From: Pyxicephalus adspersus | Lineage: Eukaryota > Chordata > Amphibia > Anura > Pyxicephalidae | DNA: 64,000 bases | Assembly: GCF_032062135.1 (NCBI RefSeq) | Contig: NC_092869.1 | Span: 42,691,219-42,755,218 of the forward strand | Direction of reading: 5' to 3' | Shown here: positions 1 to 11,300 of the stretch, in pieces | Layout of the letters: the number at the start of each line of letters is the position of its first letter | Position numbering within the stretch: position 1 is the stretch's first letter | The notes under the pieces: generated by a model | Told to the model about the DNA's origin: nothing | Databases searched by the model: none | What the model saw: the letters and a program-made list of their open reading frames with translations, nothing else | Translations under genes and position numbers: made by a program

Positions 1-62
1 TGCACAGTACCACTTCTCTTGTCCTGTACCCCGGGTGTAATTTTCGGTATATGTTCCTGTAT
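1..62 (-). repeat. Single inverted copy of the 78-bp minisatellite unit
   Basis: The first about 60 bases read, in reverse complement, like one unit of the array at 13720-14290: the stretch TACAGGACAAGAGAAGTGGT is shared, and so is the following ATTACACCC block. It is therefore a stray unit, or the end of a second array lying left of the window. From 63 to about 500 I see no gene. Confidence 0.8.
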
Positions 63-506
63 GATGGGTGTAGTGACATTTCCTCCTCTTCCTCTCCTGA
101 GTACATTCCGGGAAGCCCTCGTGTGAGGCGGCACTGATGACCTCATGGCGCTCCAGCAGTGAAGGCCGCCATTGTTCTTAATTTTGATGTATTGTGGGGG
201 AGGGGACTGTGCTGATGTCCAAAATTCCGGACCCCCCCTACTCTGCAGATTGGTGAATAATGGGATTCTTGTACTAGTCAGTTTGGGTTCTGTAGTCATG
301 TGACCTCATCATACTGAATTCCTGTTACAGGAATGTGATCAGCGCTCTGTATGGGTTCTACTATCCTGCAAAATAAAAATTCACCAAAAATTATCTGCAC
401 AAAGACACCAATCTCAAACCTGCAAGTGAGTGTGTAAAGCAGGTAAATCAGACATGTTCCAACCCAGAGTACATTCAGGATATGAATATGGCTTTGTCAT
501 GTAGAC

Positions 507-1005
507 TCCACTGTGATTCCCCCCAAGTAGTTTGTGCCTCAGCCCCTCCCACAATGGGGAGATTTTCCCCAGCAGTTTCTGTCTCTGCCCCTCTCACAAT
601 GGGAAGACTCCCCCCAGTAGTTTGTGTCTTTGCCTGTCCCCAATGGTGAGATTTCCCCCCCAGTATTTTTTCCCTAAGTCCCTCCGACAATGGGGAGATT
701 TCCCCTAGTAGTTTGAGTCTTTGCCCCTCCCCAATGGTGAGATTTCCCCCCAGTAGTTTGTGTCTCAGCCCCTCCCACAATGGTGAGATTTCCCCCAGTA
801 GTTTGTGTCTTTGCCCCTCCTCAATGGTGAGATTTCCCCTCAGTAGTTTGTGTCTCTGTCCCTCCCACAATGTGGAGAGTTCCCCCAGTAGTTTGTGTCT
901 CTGCCCCTCCCCCAATGGAGGTATTTCCGCCTGAAGTTTGTGTCTTTGCCCCTTTTCAATGGTGAAATTTCCCCCAATAGTTTGTGTCTTTGCCTCTCAC
1001 AATGG
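507..1005. repeat. 45-bp minisatellite, about 10 copies
   Basis: Tandem units of about 45 bp, each with a TAGTTTGTGTCT core, a CCCCTCCC block and AATGGTGAGATTT. Copies differ by scattered substitutions. The unit length is a multiple of 3, so open frames run through it on both strands; none looks like a protein. Confidence 0.9.
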
Positions 1006-1264
1006 TGCATGGATTTCCTTTAGGTTAGGATGACATTCGGGTGAAGGTGTTGGATTGGGGTGTAGTCTCCCTGTGTTGATCCCCACACCCCCCCGATTCC
1101 CCAGCTTTAGAACATGGCAGTGATTCCTCCCAATACTGAAAGACTTTCTACAAGTCCTGATCCAAAGTAGAAAAGACAGCTCAGATCCAAGGAAACAGAC
1201 ACAGGAAAGAATCAACCTACCTGAACCATGACACCTCCAGTCCTCCAAAGTAATCACACCACAG

Positions 1265-2278
1265 ATCCCCCTATTTTATATTATTAATAAACAGTATTTG
1301 TATAGCGCTAACATATTACACAGCCCTTTATATTAAAGAGGAACTATACTCAAAAATAAAAAACACACTTACCCTCAATCCCGAAGGGCAGTCCAATCAC
1401 TCCGGGAGTGTCTGGCATCGGGTCCTGCGTTCTCTTGGCATCCATCCCGGAGCCGGCGCCGCCATCTTTATCGTACGTCACCCGACCAAGGCCTGAAATC
1501 TGGTGACGTAGGATGAAAAAAAAATTCCAATCTCACTGCGCATGTGTGAGATCGGCAAATTTGTCTCTTTGAGCAAAAAAGCTCCCTGACATAGGTATCC
1601 CGGGAGGCTATGCGCTCCCATTCATTCTCAACAACCTAGGCAGCCGAGAATTAGGGGGCAGCTCTGCACCCTTTTTTTAAAAAAAAACAGAATTTTTACC
1701 TTACATATTAGGGTTCTTTACCCTGGTATGTAAAGTGAAAATTCTGAGTTTAGGTACGCTTTAAATATGGGTTGCAAATGACAGACAGATACAGACAGTG
1801 ACACAGAAGGAGGAGGAGAGGACCCTGCCCCAAAGAGCTTACAATCTAAGAGGTGGGAGAAGTATCACACAATAGGAGGGGGATATGGAACGGTGGGAAT
1901 TAGTGAGGATTTAGAAGACAGAAGAAGACGGGTAGGTGAGGTTGAAGCGTTGGGTTTTGAGCGCTCTTTTTAACCAGCAGAGAGTAGGAGCAAGCTGAAT
2001 AGGAAGAGGAAGACTATTCCAGAGAGTCGGGGCAGCTCTAGAAAAGTCCTGGAGCCGTGCGTGTGATGAGGTTATGAGTGAGGAAGTCATTAGTAGGTCA
2101 GTGGAGGAGAGGAGAGAGCGACTAGGGGGGTATTTTTCTATTAGGGCAGAAAGGTAAGTGGGACAAGAACTGTGGGGGGATTTGAAGGCAAAGCACAGGA
2201 GATGAATTTGATTCTCAGGTGAATTGGAAGCCAATGAAGAGAACTACAAAGAGAGGCAGCAGAAGAGGAGCAGAGGGA
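1265..2278 (-). mobile_element. L2-type LINE 3' end, minus strand
   Basis: On the minus strand the translation begins near 2278 with LHWLPIHLRIKF and, in another frame, continues as SRAAPTLWNSLPLPIQLAPT then LKRALKT. These are hallmarks of the end of an L2/CR1-type reverse transcriptase ORF. A 3' UTR follows with TGTAAGCTCTTTGGGGCAGG and the tail ATATTAGCGCTATACAAA, then an AT-rich end. It is broken by at least one frameshift and carries an insertion at about 1333-1765. A second copy lies at 31226-31545. It is inactive. Confidence 0.8.
1333..1765. mobile_element. MITE-like insertion inside the LINE
   Basis: About 430 bp split the LINE 3' UTR. The left end reads TTAAAGAGGAACTATACTCA. The right end, in reverse complement, reads TTAAAGCGTACCTAAACTCA. 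These are imperfect inverted terminal repeats, as in a non-autonomous DNA transposon. The inside holds a GC-rich patch (1437-1500) and a T/A run, and no ORF. The superfamily is not clear. Confidence 0.65.
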
Positions 2279-2589
2279 AGGCTGTGTATGGGGTAGGTGG
2301 GTGGGAAGGTTGTGTATGGGGTAGGTGGGTGGGAAGGTTGTGTATGGGGTAGGTGGGTGAGAAGCGTGTGTATGGGGTAGGTAGGTGAGAAGGCTGTGTA
2401 TGGGGTAGGTGGGTGGGAAGGTTGTGTATGGGGTAGGTGGGTGAGAAGGGTGTGTATGGGGTAGGTAGGTGAGAAGGCTGTGTATGGGGTAGGTGGCTGA
2501 GAAGGCTGTGTATGGGGTGGGTGGGTGAGAAGGCTGTGTATAGGGTAAGTAGGTAGGTGGGAAGGCTGTGTATGGGGTAGGTAGGTAGG
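2279..2589. repeat. 28-bp minisatellite running into an assembly gap
   Basis: About 11 units of roughly 28 bp built on GTGTATGGGGTAGGTGGG. The array runs straight into the N gap 2590-2917, so its true size is unknown. 28 is not a multiple of 3, so all three frames cycle through the same 28-residue Pro/Thr/His/Tyr-rich pattern; the long minus-strand ORFs here are artefacts. Confidence 0.92.
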
Positions 2590-2917
2590 NNNNNNNNNNN
2601 NNNNNNNNNNNNNNNNNNNNNNNNNNNNNNNNNNNNNNNNNNNNNNNNNNNNNNNNNNNNNNNNNNNNNNNNNNNNNNNNNNNNNNNNNNNNNNNNNNNN
2701 NNNNNNNNNNNNNNNNNNNNNNNNNNNNNNNNNNNNNNNNNNNNNNNNNNNNNNNNNNNNNNNNNNNNNNNNNNNNNNNNNNNNNNNNNNNNNNNNNNNN
2801 NNNNNNNNNNNNNNNNNNNNNNNNNNNNNNNNNNNNNNNNNNNNNNNNNNNNNNNNNNNNNNNNNNNNNNNNNNNNNNNNNNNNNNNNNNNNNNNNNNNN
2901 NNNNNNNNNNNNNNNNN
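2590..2917. other. Assembly gap
   Basis: Run of N. It lies at the end of the 28-bp minisatellite, so it probably hides more units of that array. Confidence 0.99.
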
Positions 2918-3329
2918 GGGGACAGGTGGGGGCGGATTTTGGAGATGTTGCGCAGGTGAGAGTCCTGTGCAGGTATATGTGAACACACAGCACATCTCAC
3001 ATAATACAGATCTAATCTACAACCGGGTGACGTTTCATTTTTATACAGAGCCCTGTTGTCTTCTTTCTTTAGGGCCGGTTACCTATTGCTCATAACATTG
3101 GTTTGATTGGGGTTAAGAGTGTTGTCAATAACAGGAAGTGTAACAAAAAGGTCCATTTATAGTTGAATTATTCAGATAAAAGCTGTACATTTATACAGAA
3201 TGACAGGGTGATGTAAGAATATTCATCGGTTTACCCAAAAACCGGAACTGTAAATCTCCACACACCGGAAGTAGCCAGGATTCGCTCTCTTAAGTGAGAG
3301 TCTGTATAAGGCGAAACGCTGCCACATGA

Positions 3330-3501
3330 AACGTGACCCGAGAAGCCACACCCAAACGCCTGCGCTAGGTAGTGCAGTGCAGCGTCATGTGTTTGTGCAC
3401 CCAGCCAATGAGTTGCCCCCAACTCAGAGTGGGCGGGGCGCAGAGGGGTGAAGGCTTCACAGTTTAGTTCTGCCTCCTCTGGTGACGTAGTTCCGCTCGC
3501 C
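3330..3501 (+). promoter_or_regulatory. TMED10: TMED10 promoter
   Basis: A CpG-rich stretch just upstream of the TMED10 start. It holds a CCAAT box (3405-3409), a GC box GGGCGGGGC (3431-3439) and a CRE-like TGACGTA (3483-3489) only 13 bases before the ATG. There is no TATA box. This fits a housekeeping promoter; the exact start of transcription is not visible. Confidence 0.6.
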
Positions 3502-5447
3502 ATGGCTCGGTTCGTACCGGCTGTAGCGCTCCTTTTAGCTCTATGTGGTTCGGTTAGGCCCATTTCATTCCAGCTGCCACCCAATAGTCGAAAATGTCTT
3601 AGAGAGGAAATCCATAAGGACGTGCTGGTGACCGGAGAGTACGAGGTGTCCGAACCGCACAGCCAGGGTCAGGTCCGCCTGAAGGTAAGCTGGGAGATAC
3701 CAAGTGTGTTTATGGGGGGGAATATTTATGTAATATTTAATTTGTAGTTATTGGGATGGTGTGTACCAAGTGTATGGGGTAGGGGTGGTGTGGGGAGCGG
3801 GACATACAAAGCTCTTCTATTGGGGGGGGGGGGGCTTTTGTTCGGCCTTTATTTACCAAATCCCTGACCTGGAATAAGGATTTAGCCAGTAATGTTGGGA
3901 CTAAAGAGGGTGGGGGAGGTACCTGGGAAATCTGTCATGTGTTTTTGACACCTTAGATACTGAGAACAAAACCCTCCACAAATCCCTCCCCCTCCTTGAC
4001 AGCTATTTAGGTAAAAGGCCCTGATGCACATTGCTTCAGGTTGTCTACATGCCAAAATATTGTCGCCTGAGGCAAATGATTGTGCTCATCTCAGACAAAA
4101 ATCTGAAGTGTACTGTGATCCCCAAACATAGTTCATAGACCTATCTCAGCGCCTAATCACAAGCGCTGTGCATTTCAGTGAAGGAGAGCACAGTGGGTTG
4201 TCGCTCACTTGTCCTCCCCTATCCATAGGACAGAATGGTACTGTGTGCACTGCTCTCCTTTGTTCATCTTTCACTGGAAAGAATCGCTAAAGATAATTTC
4301 CAGTGATAATTCTTACATGTGTGCATAGTGCAACACATTTTTATAAATGTGGATAGGGTGGCCTGTGTCTGGTCATTCTCTATAAACATTAGTGTGATAA
4401 CTAAACATCTGATTGCAGATTACAGACTCTGCCGGGCACATTCTCTACTCCAAAGAAGATGCAGCCAAGGGAAAATTCGCCTTCACCACTGAAGAGTATG
4501 ACATGTTTGAAGTCTGCTTCGAAAGCAAACACCCTGCAGGTGAGTACTGTCTTGTGTGATACGGTATTGGTCGGTTCCTTTATGTCAGGTTCTGACTCCT
4601 CCCAATCTTTTCAGGCTCTGGACGTGTCCCAGATCAGATGGTGGTTCTCAATATGAAGCATGGCGTGGAGGCCAAGAACTATGAGGAGGTGAGCTGTAAC
4701 CCCATATCTCTTTATAGAGTGCTCTGACCAGGGTTACATCCAGCCTTGTGTGGGGTTGTCTGGCCTTGTTTTAGAAGACATCAACTTTTAATGTTGGATT
4801 CTGCTTTCCTCTTCCTAGATTGCAAAGGTGGAGAAGCTAAAGCCCCTGGAAGTGGAACTGCGCCGTCTGGAGGATCTCTCTGAATCCATTGTAAATGATT
4901 TTGCCTACATGAAGAAGAGAGAGGAAGAGATGAGGGACACCAATGGTGAGACGGCTGTCATTCAGGCTGCTCAGCCCCCACTGATTTCCATTTACCCCCC
5001 TACTGTCTCTGTTATCCCCATCCTCTCCACTGCTTGTTCACCCTCCTCGGTATCCTCATCCTCTCTATTCCTCTTCATCCCCCCCGTTATCCTCATCCTC
5101 TCTATTCCTCTTCTTCATCCCCTTTATTTTCCCCCTTGTTATCCTCATCCTCTCAACTCTTCCTATACCCCCTGTCATCCCCATACTCTTTACTTATTCT
5201 TCATGTTTCCCCCATCTTCACTACTTAACTTCGTCATTCTCCCTCTCTCTCTCCCTCCCCCTCTCCCTCTGCCTCTCTCTCTCCCCCTCTCCCTCCAAAT
5301 TGACGAGTTTCCTTTCCTTTTGCAGAGTCCACCAACGTCCGAGTGTTGTATTTCAGTATTTTCTCCATGTGTTGTCTGATGGGTTTGGCGACGTGGCAAG
5401 TTTTCTATCTGCGCCGCTTCTTCAAGGCAAAGAAACTTATCGAGTGA
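3502..5447 (+). CDS. TMED10: Transmembrane emp24 domain protein 10 (p24 delta-1, Tmp21)
   Basis: Five coding exons: 3502-3684, 4419-4539, 4615-4688, 4819-4945, 5326-5447. They join in frame to 208 residues. p24 proteins are type I membrane cargo receptors cycling between ER and Golgi in COPII/COPI vesicles; this member helps select GPI-anchored proteins. Seen: a signal peptide (about 1-19), a GOLD domain with [12 protein letters not shown] and EVCFES (its two disulfide cysteines), the coiled-coil stretch [18 protein letters not shown], an NES glycosylation sequon, one membrane span (about 175-195) and the cytosolic tail [13 protein letters not shown]. In that tail FF is the COPII signal and KK the COPI signal. 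Length and tail match the vertebrate family. The start is the first ATG, directly before the signal peptide. In human this gene points the other way relative to BATF. Confidence 0.97.
5000..5320. repeat. Pyrimidine-rich degenerate repeat in TMED10 intron 4
   Basis: CCTCTCTATTCCTCTTCATCC-type units and CTCTCCCTC runs fill the intron between exons 4 and 5. The strand is almost purely pyrimidine, which extends the polypyrimidine tract of the exon 5 acceptor. No coding signal. Confidence 0.75.
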
Positions 5448-5723
5448 TGGAGCGTATCAGTCATTACTATCGCCCCGCCCCCTGCTTGTCGTCATCGTCC
5501 TCCTCCCTGGGTGTTCATCTGTCACCAAATCATTGCTGGACTGTGGGAAACCTCCAGCTGCTGCAGCCGAAGGGAATATCGATGTCAAAGTTTCCTGGTG
5601 ACAATTCCTTCCCCAGACCCTGTGCCACCGGCTACAGCACCAACAGACTGTACGCCGGGCACCCGTCTTCAGCGTGGCGCATTGCCCTCTTTCAGCTGTA
5701 TATTTGGGATTTGTGTTTTTCTT

Positions 5724-5729
5724 ATTAAA
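5724..5729 (+). terminator. TMED10: TMED10 poly(A) signal ATTAAA
   Basis: The variant signal ATTAAA lies 277 bases after the stop codon and is the first plausible signal downstream. No AATAAA is closer. Confidence 0.6.
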
Positions 5730-6213
5730 GAGGACCTGTGGGTGAAATCTGTGTTCTGTTGTAAATTTGGATTTGATCGGAGGTGGAGTGCATGTGCTGG
5801 ACCCTGAGCTTAAGGTCTGTCTGTGTGTGGAATGCAATCGGAGAAGCTGTGCTTGGGTCTTCCTGGGTTTATCAGTGTTTGTGTAACACAGGAGGCGATT
5901 CTACAAACAGATTGTATAGTGTGTGGAAGCCTTAGTCTGTGTCCAGGAGATTGGAGAAAAGCAGCTGAGACATCCACATAGAATAACAAAAATGTTTCAA
6001 TGGGCAGAGTCCCTTGTCGGATAAGTGTGTCGTCCCTGCACTGTGGTGATTAGAGAGAATAGCTCAAATGTAGTCACACAAACTTCTTGTGGTTAACCAA
6101 TCACGGTGTCTCTGAATTTTGTCCATTCCCTCCCACTTGTAGATGATGCTGCAGGATGAATATTGTGTCATGTGGCTCAGCACTTGTGAACATCACACTG
6201 CTCCTAAATAATT

Positions 6214-6379
6214 CAGTGTTCAGCCCAGAAGTTTTTTTAAACTGGGTAGGAATAAATTAGGCAGGTGACAGCCCCTGTATTGTGACCCAACTCCCCAGTA
6301 ACCACCAAAAAATAGCCAGGTAGTTACTGAAAAGTGCCAGGTGGTCCACCTGGCTGAAAGGGGCTGGGGAGAAAACTGG
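6214..6379. mobile_element. hAT-like MITE, copy 1
   Basis: A 166-bp element that starts CAGTGTTCAGCCCAG and ends GGGCTGGGGAGAAAACTG, i.e. imperfect inverted termini. The middle holds ATTGTGACCCAACT. Related copies are at 9471-9615 and 28792-28917. The rest of 5730-7340 shows no gene and no clear repeat. Confidence 0.75.
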
Positions 6380-7344
6380 AATTGGGTTATCTGGCAGATT
6401 ACAATCTAATCTCTTTACAGACATGGAATCTTTAAAATTATAATTCCCTGTATGAAATGTCTGAGCAAAAAGATTGCTAATATTGGGTCTAGACTTTGGA
6501 TTAGCTCTGCCTAGGTTAGGGCCCAATTATGCCCTCTTCATGAACTTCAGTGACTTTCCACAATCGCTGTCTACTTAAGTGTTTCTCACCCTTTTTTAAC
6601 ATGGGAAAAACCCCGGCTATAATTAGTATATCCACAGCTCACAGTACATTATTGTGATGGCTATTGGGAAGAATGTCCCCCTTACAAATGCCAAAAAGAT
6701 CATAGGGGTCACTTAAGCTGACCTGAGAGGAACAAATTGCTTCCCCCAGCAACCTCTGGAGGAACCCTGGTTGACAAACACTGATCTACTGACGCTGTAT
6801 CCCTCCAATCAACCAGCCAGAGAAGTGTCACTGAGCACTGTGGTGGGCAGAGCTCAGAGGTTTTGGACATTATTCTGATTTATCATTTACGGGATTGTTT
6901 TACAGGCTGCCCAGATTGCCTGATGTCCATGGAGAAGTAAGAGAACCCGTCTAGCTGCCTCCACCCACTACTTACACCATTGGTTGTACAGAAATGTCTC
7001 AGTGGAGCCTCATCAGTTGGGTGGGGAGTTGAGAGTCCTATTTCAGTACTGAGAGTATTGCTGAGCTTTGATGTCCCCCCATTCCTTGTAATGAGTGGGG
7101 TCTACCTATAAAAATTTCCCTGCCAGGTCAATGTGGAGCACATCGGGACAAGTAATTTTGGTGGTTTTATCTTTGAGGTCATCGGTTCCAACCTCATGTC
7201 TTCTGAGACCTCTGTATTCTCATTCTGCAAAAGACCCCACTTGCATGGGGGTGTACTAATGCTCGAATGCATTCTAACCCCTCCAACAGCCATCATGATT
7301 TTTCTACATTGCATTCAGAATCCCAGTGATGCTCTCACAATTCT

Positions 7345-7575
7345 TAGAATATTGGAAAGATTTTATTTAAATATGGCATTGGGATGTTGATGGGGAGCAC
7401 ATACAAGTGAAGCAGGGTTATGATTAAGCCAATCAAAGAGCTCTTTCCAATGCCTCTAGCCCAGATAATCCTGCCACATCCACCATGCTTCACGGTTGGG
7501 GTGGTGATGATCATGAGCAGGGTTTGGTCCAATCAGATTGGAGTCTCCAGTGAACATCCTGGTAGGCTTTGGGTG
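7345..7575 (-). mobile_element. Tc1/mariner transposase relic
   Basis: The minus strand translates to TPTVKHGGCGRIIWARGIGK, which resembles the PTVKHGGG segment of Tc1-type transposases. On the plus strand the DNA around CCACCATGCTTCACGGTTGG is the typical Tc1 form. Only a short decayed piece remains, with no terminal repeats seen. It sits between TMED10 and BATF. Confidence 0.65.
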
Positions 7576-7969
7576 TGTCATGCGACTTCTGATACATCAC
7601 TGGTCTCTTCCGATCTGTCTTTATCTTTGTTTTTAGTATCTTGTACGTCATTGGCTCTCCTGCAGCGCTTTATTTATTATTTCGGAAGATTCTGTGATGG
7701 GACACGCGGTGTCACCTTCATATTCTCATTATTCTGTCAGGTGAGAGATCAGTGGAAATTGTGAGAAGTTAAACATGTGTCTAATAGAAACCGATGTCAA
7801 TGCGTCATAGTTTCCTGCCCCCCCCCAGCACTGAGCGCACGCAGCTCTTACCCCCGCCTTCTGGGGGCTTTCCTGGGCCTCTTAACCATCAATTCTGCAG
7901 AATGTGACATTTTACAGATCATGTCCCCAGACACCAAAACCACACCGAAAGGTGACAACGTCATGGGAG

Positions 7970-8385
7970 AAAGACACTGAGAGCTTGGGTGGGGGCTGAC
8001 ATCAGAGAGAAGACTGAGACACTGACATCGGAAGAGGACCTGTCACTGCACACCCAAACCAATGGGAGAGAGACATTGACATCAGAAGAGGACCTGTCCT
8101 GAGACATCAGGGACACAGAGAGCACAGGAGAGGTACTGACATACTACGGGGAAAGAGGACCTGTCCCCAAGCCCTGATAGTGAAGACTTGACATTGACAT
8201 CAGAAGAGGACCTATCACTACACCAAACCCAGGGCACACTGTTTTGACAACGTTATGGGACACTGACATCAGAAGAGGATCCGACAGAGACACCGAGAGC
8301 ACAGGAAAGGTACTGACACCCCACAGGAGAAGAGGTTCTGTCCCTGGCACTGACCACAGGAGAAGAGGTTCTGTCCCTGGCACAG
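7970..8385. repeat. Degenerate repeats before BATF exon 1
   Basis: Irregularly spaced copies of GACATCAGAAGAGGACCTGT and of a GGAGAAGAGGTTCTGTCCCT block lie just before the BATF start. They may be partly 5' UTR. No ORF of interest. Confidence 0.55.
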
Positions 8386-8399
8386 ATATCCTCCAGATT

Positions 8400-11300
8400 A
8401 TGCAGCCAGATTCAGACAGCAATGAAGCCGGGTACAGCAGTTCTCCAGGCAGCAATAGACAGGTACTCTCTCTGTGAGCTGTGACTTCATCGTGGTTTGT
8501 CCCCCTGGTGTCACCGCCTTCTCATATCTTCATTCTGATCCCCAGGACTCCTCAGATGACATGAAGAAAGTTCAAAGAAGAGAGAAGAACCGAATTGCAG
8601 CTCAGAAAAGTCGACAACGCCAAACACAGAAGGCAGACACCCTCCATGTGGTGAGTTCTGCAACACTGAAGCCCCAATTTTGTACAGCACTGCGGTTTAT
8701 GTCAGAGCTAAACAAATGTATAATAATAGTGTGTGACTGTTGAGTGACATTAGAGTGTCAGCTCCTCTGTACAGAGACTGATGGGAACTGCTTAGTGATC
8801 TCTGTACAGCTGTATGGTATATGTCAGAGCTATATAAATGTATAATAGTGTGTGACTGTGCGGAGGACATTAGTGTAGAGTGTCAGCTCCTCTGTACAGA
8901 GACTGATGGGACTGGATCAGTGTTCTCTCTACAGCACTGCGGTATAGGTCAGAGCTATAAAAAAAAAAAAAATGCATATTAGTGTGTGACTGTGGGGGTG
9001 GGGGGGTCATTAGACTGTCAGCTCCTCTGGTACACACAGCGATGTTATAGCCTCACTCAGATTAGTGAGGGGGTTGTGCAGTTGTTACTGTGTGCACAAG
9101 GCGGTTGGGAGCAGGAAATGGTGAGGAAATAAGAGGTGAAGTCACATCCTGTAGTCTAATGCTTTGCTGTAATTGGGGATTCTGTTATAATCTCTATCAA
9201 TTGTCATCTTTTTTTTTTATCCATTTTACACTGTTAACTATCCCACTGAATGTGTTTTGCAGACAATCCTCTGCTGACACTGCCAGGAATGCTGTTAGCT
9301 GATAACTTTCTATTCTCTTTGCTTGTACTGACTGTTATCCTTTACATTGTTTCCAGCAACCTCTAATTAACTGCACCCCCCCCCCCCCCATGCTATTAGT
9401 GTTCTTTTGTTGGGTGTTATTGCTCCTTCTCCATAGATACAACACAGACGATAAGTGTTGTCACCATAGACAGTGCTCAGCCCAGAAATTATTTTAAGCT
9501 GGGTGGGAAGAAATTTTAGGCGGGTGGCAGCCCCTGTATTGTGACCCAACTCATCAGTAACTACCCAAAAACAGCCGGGTGGTGCGCCCGGTTAAAGGGG
9601 CTGGGGAGAACACTGATAGAGAAGGAAGTGTGAAAGGAAGCATGTTCTTGGCAGTGTGATCTGTCTCTTTTATGTTTCCCTTTTCAATTCCATTGTATTA
9701 AAAAAAAAAAAAAATAAAAAAAAAGTTCCCTCCCTTCCTCCCTCATTATCACAGCATTAGCCCTATGAACAAAAATTCATATGTGGTCACATCTGTTATA
9801 CCCATTACACCTGGCACACTGGCCATACCCATCATTCCAGCCACACCCATCACACCTGGCACACTGGCCACATCTATGTCATTGTGGTGTAGTAGGATTT
9901 ATTCTGGATCTGTATTGATTTTACATCCACTAATTCTTTCATTTGTTTATAAATCAAATCCAAAAATTATGTAACATAAGATGAGACCATAAAATATGGA
10001 ACAGAGACCTTACAGCCTCATTGCACCTCTAGCCCTCACTAATAACCTGGGGTAAATCTCATCTTACTTATGTAGGATGTAATACCCCCAAGTTTGCATC
10101 TCATAGCTATTCTCCTGTATCCACACCAAGGCCAAAACTTTATGTGGAACCCAATGTCCAGTCATTATTCTTCTATCTCCTATTTCCTTCAAACCCCCAA
10201 TTCTTAAGTCATATCTTCCTACCCAACTAATATCCTCTAATTTGTCTTCATCATTTTTCCGCCAGTTCTTCTCCGTTGGATCTTTATTCTTTGATGTTCT
10301 CCCCAAATGCTCTCTCCAGTTTTCTTTCTCCTTTTCTCCCCCAATTCTCCTTCAATTATTCTCCCCCAGTTTTTCATCCTCATTTCATTTCCTTCATCGT
10401 TCTTCAATTCTTCTCCCAATGTTCCTCTCCCTCAGCTTGCCAATTATTATTATTACACAGTATTTATATAGCACTGATATATTACGCAGCGCTGTACAAA
10501 GTCCATAGTCATATCACTAGCTGTCCCTCAAAGGAGCTCACAATCTAATGTCCCTACCTGTCATATGTCATTATCACAGTCTAAGGTCAGTTTTTGGGGG
10601 GAGCCAATTAACCTGACTGCATGGTTTTGGGATGTGGGAGGAAACTGGAGTACCCGGAGGAAACCCACACAGACACACGGGGAACCTGCAAACTCCATGC
10701 AGACAGTGTCCTGGCTGGGATTCGATCCTGGGACCTAGTGCTGCAAAGGCCCGAGTGCTACCCTCTTCTCCTTCAATTATTTTTCCCAATTTCTCTCACT
10801 GGTTCTCTTTCTGTTCTTCTCCTTCAATTATTCTCCCACAGTTCTTTACCCTACAATTTTTCTCCCTGAATTAGTTTTTCCTAATTCTTCTCTCCTCAAT
10901 TCTTGACAAATTATTCTTCTTGAATTCTTCTTCCTCAAGTCAGTTCTTTCAGTTCCACAGAAGGACCTTAGAAAGACATTGTATCATTGACCATACGACA
11001 TGGAGGTGACTCGCTCGTCTTCAGGGTGACTCATCTCCATGTAGTGGTGTCCAAACTCTTTAGAGATCTTTCGCTGAGGTTCTCACACGCCTCCTTTGTT
11101 GGAGCCATGATACACAAATGTGTTGTATGTGTGATCAGACTTTGCTGGATCCCCTGGAGGATCTTTCACCCCTTATTTCCACCCCATTGGTTGGAAACCT
11201 GTATCACCTTCACATGATAGAATAATCTTAGGATTCACTCTCCTCTGCAACACGCAGATCTGTTATTAGATGACCACATAGAAGATTTTTTTGTTTCATT

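Noticed and set aside
2141..3000. Long minus-strand ORFs of 249-284 codons
   Set aside because: They are translation of the 28-bp minisatellite and of N, in all three frames at once.
5730..8399. Search for FOS or JDP2 between TMED10 and BATF
   Set aside because: No second bZIP basic region was found; the stretch holds a MITE and a Tc1 relic.
10720..10785. Possible tRNA gene on the minus strand
   Set aside because: Only A- and B-box-like parts exist, with no cloverleaf; it is the head of a SINE.
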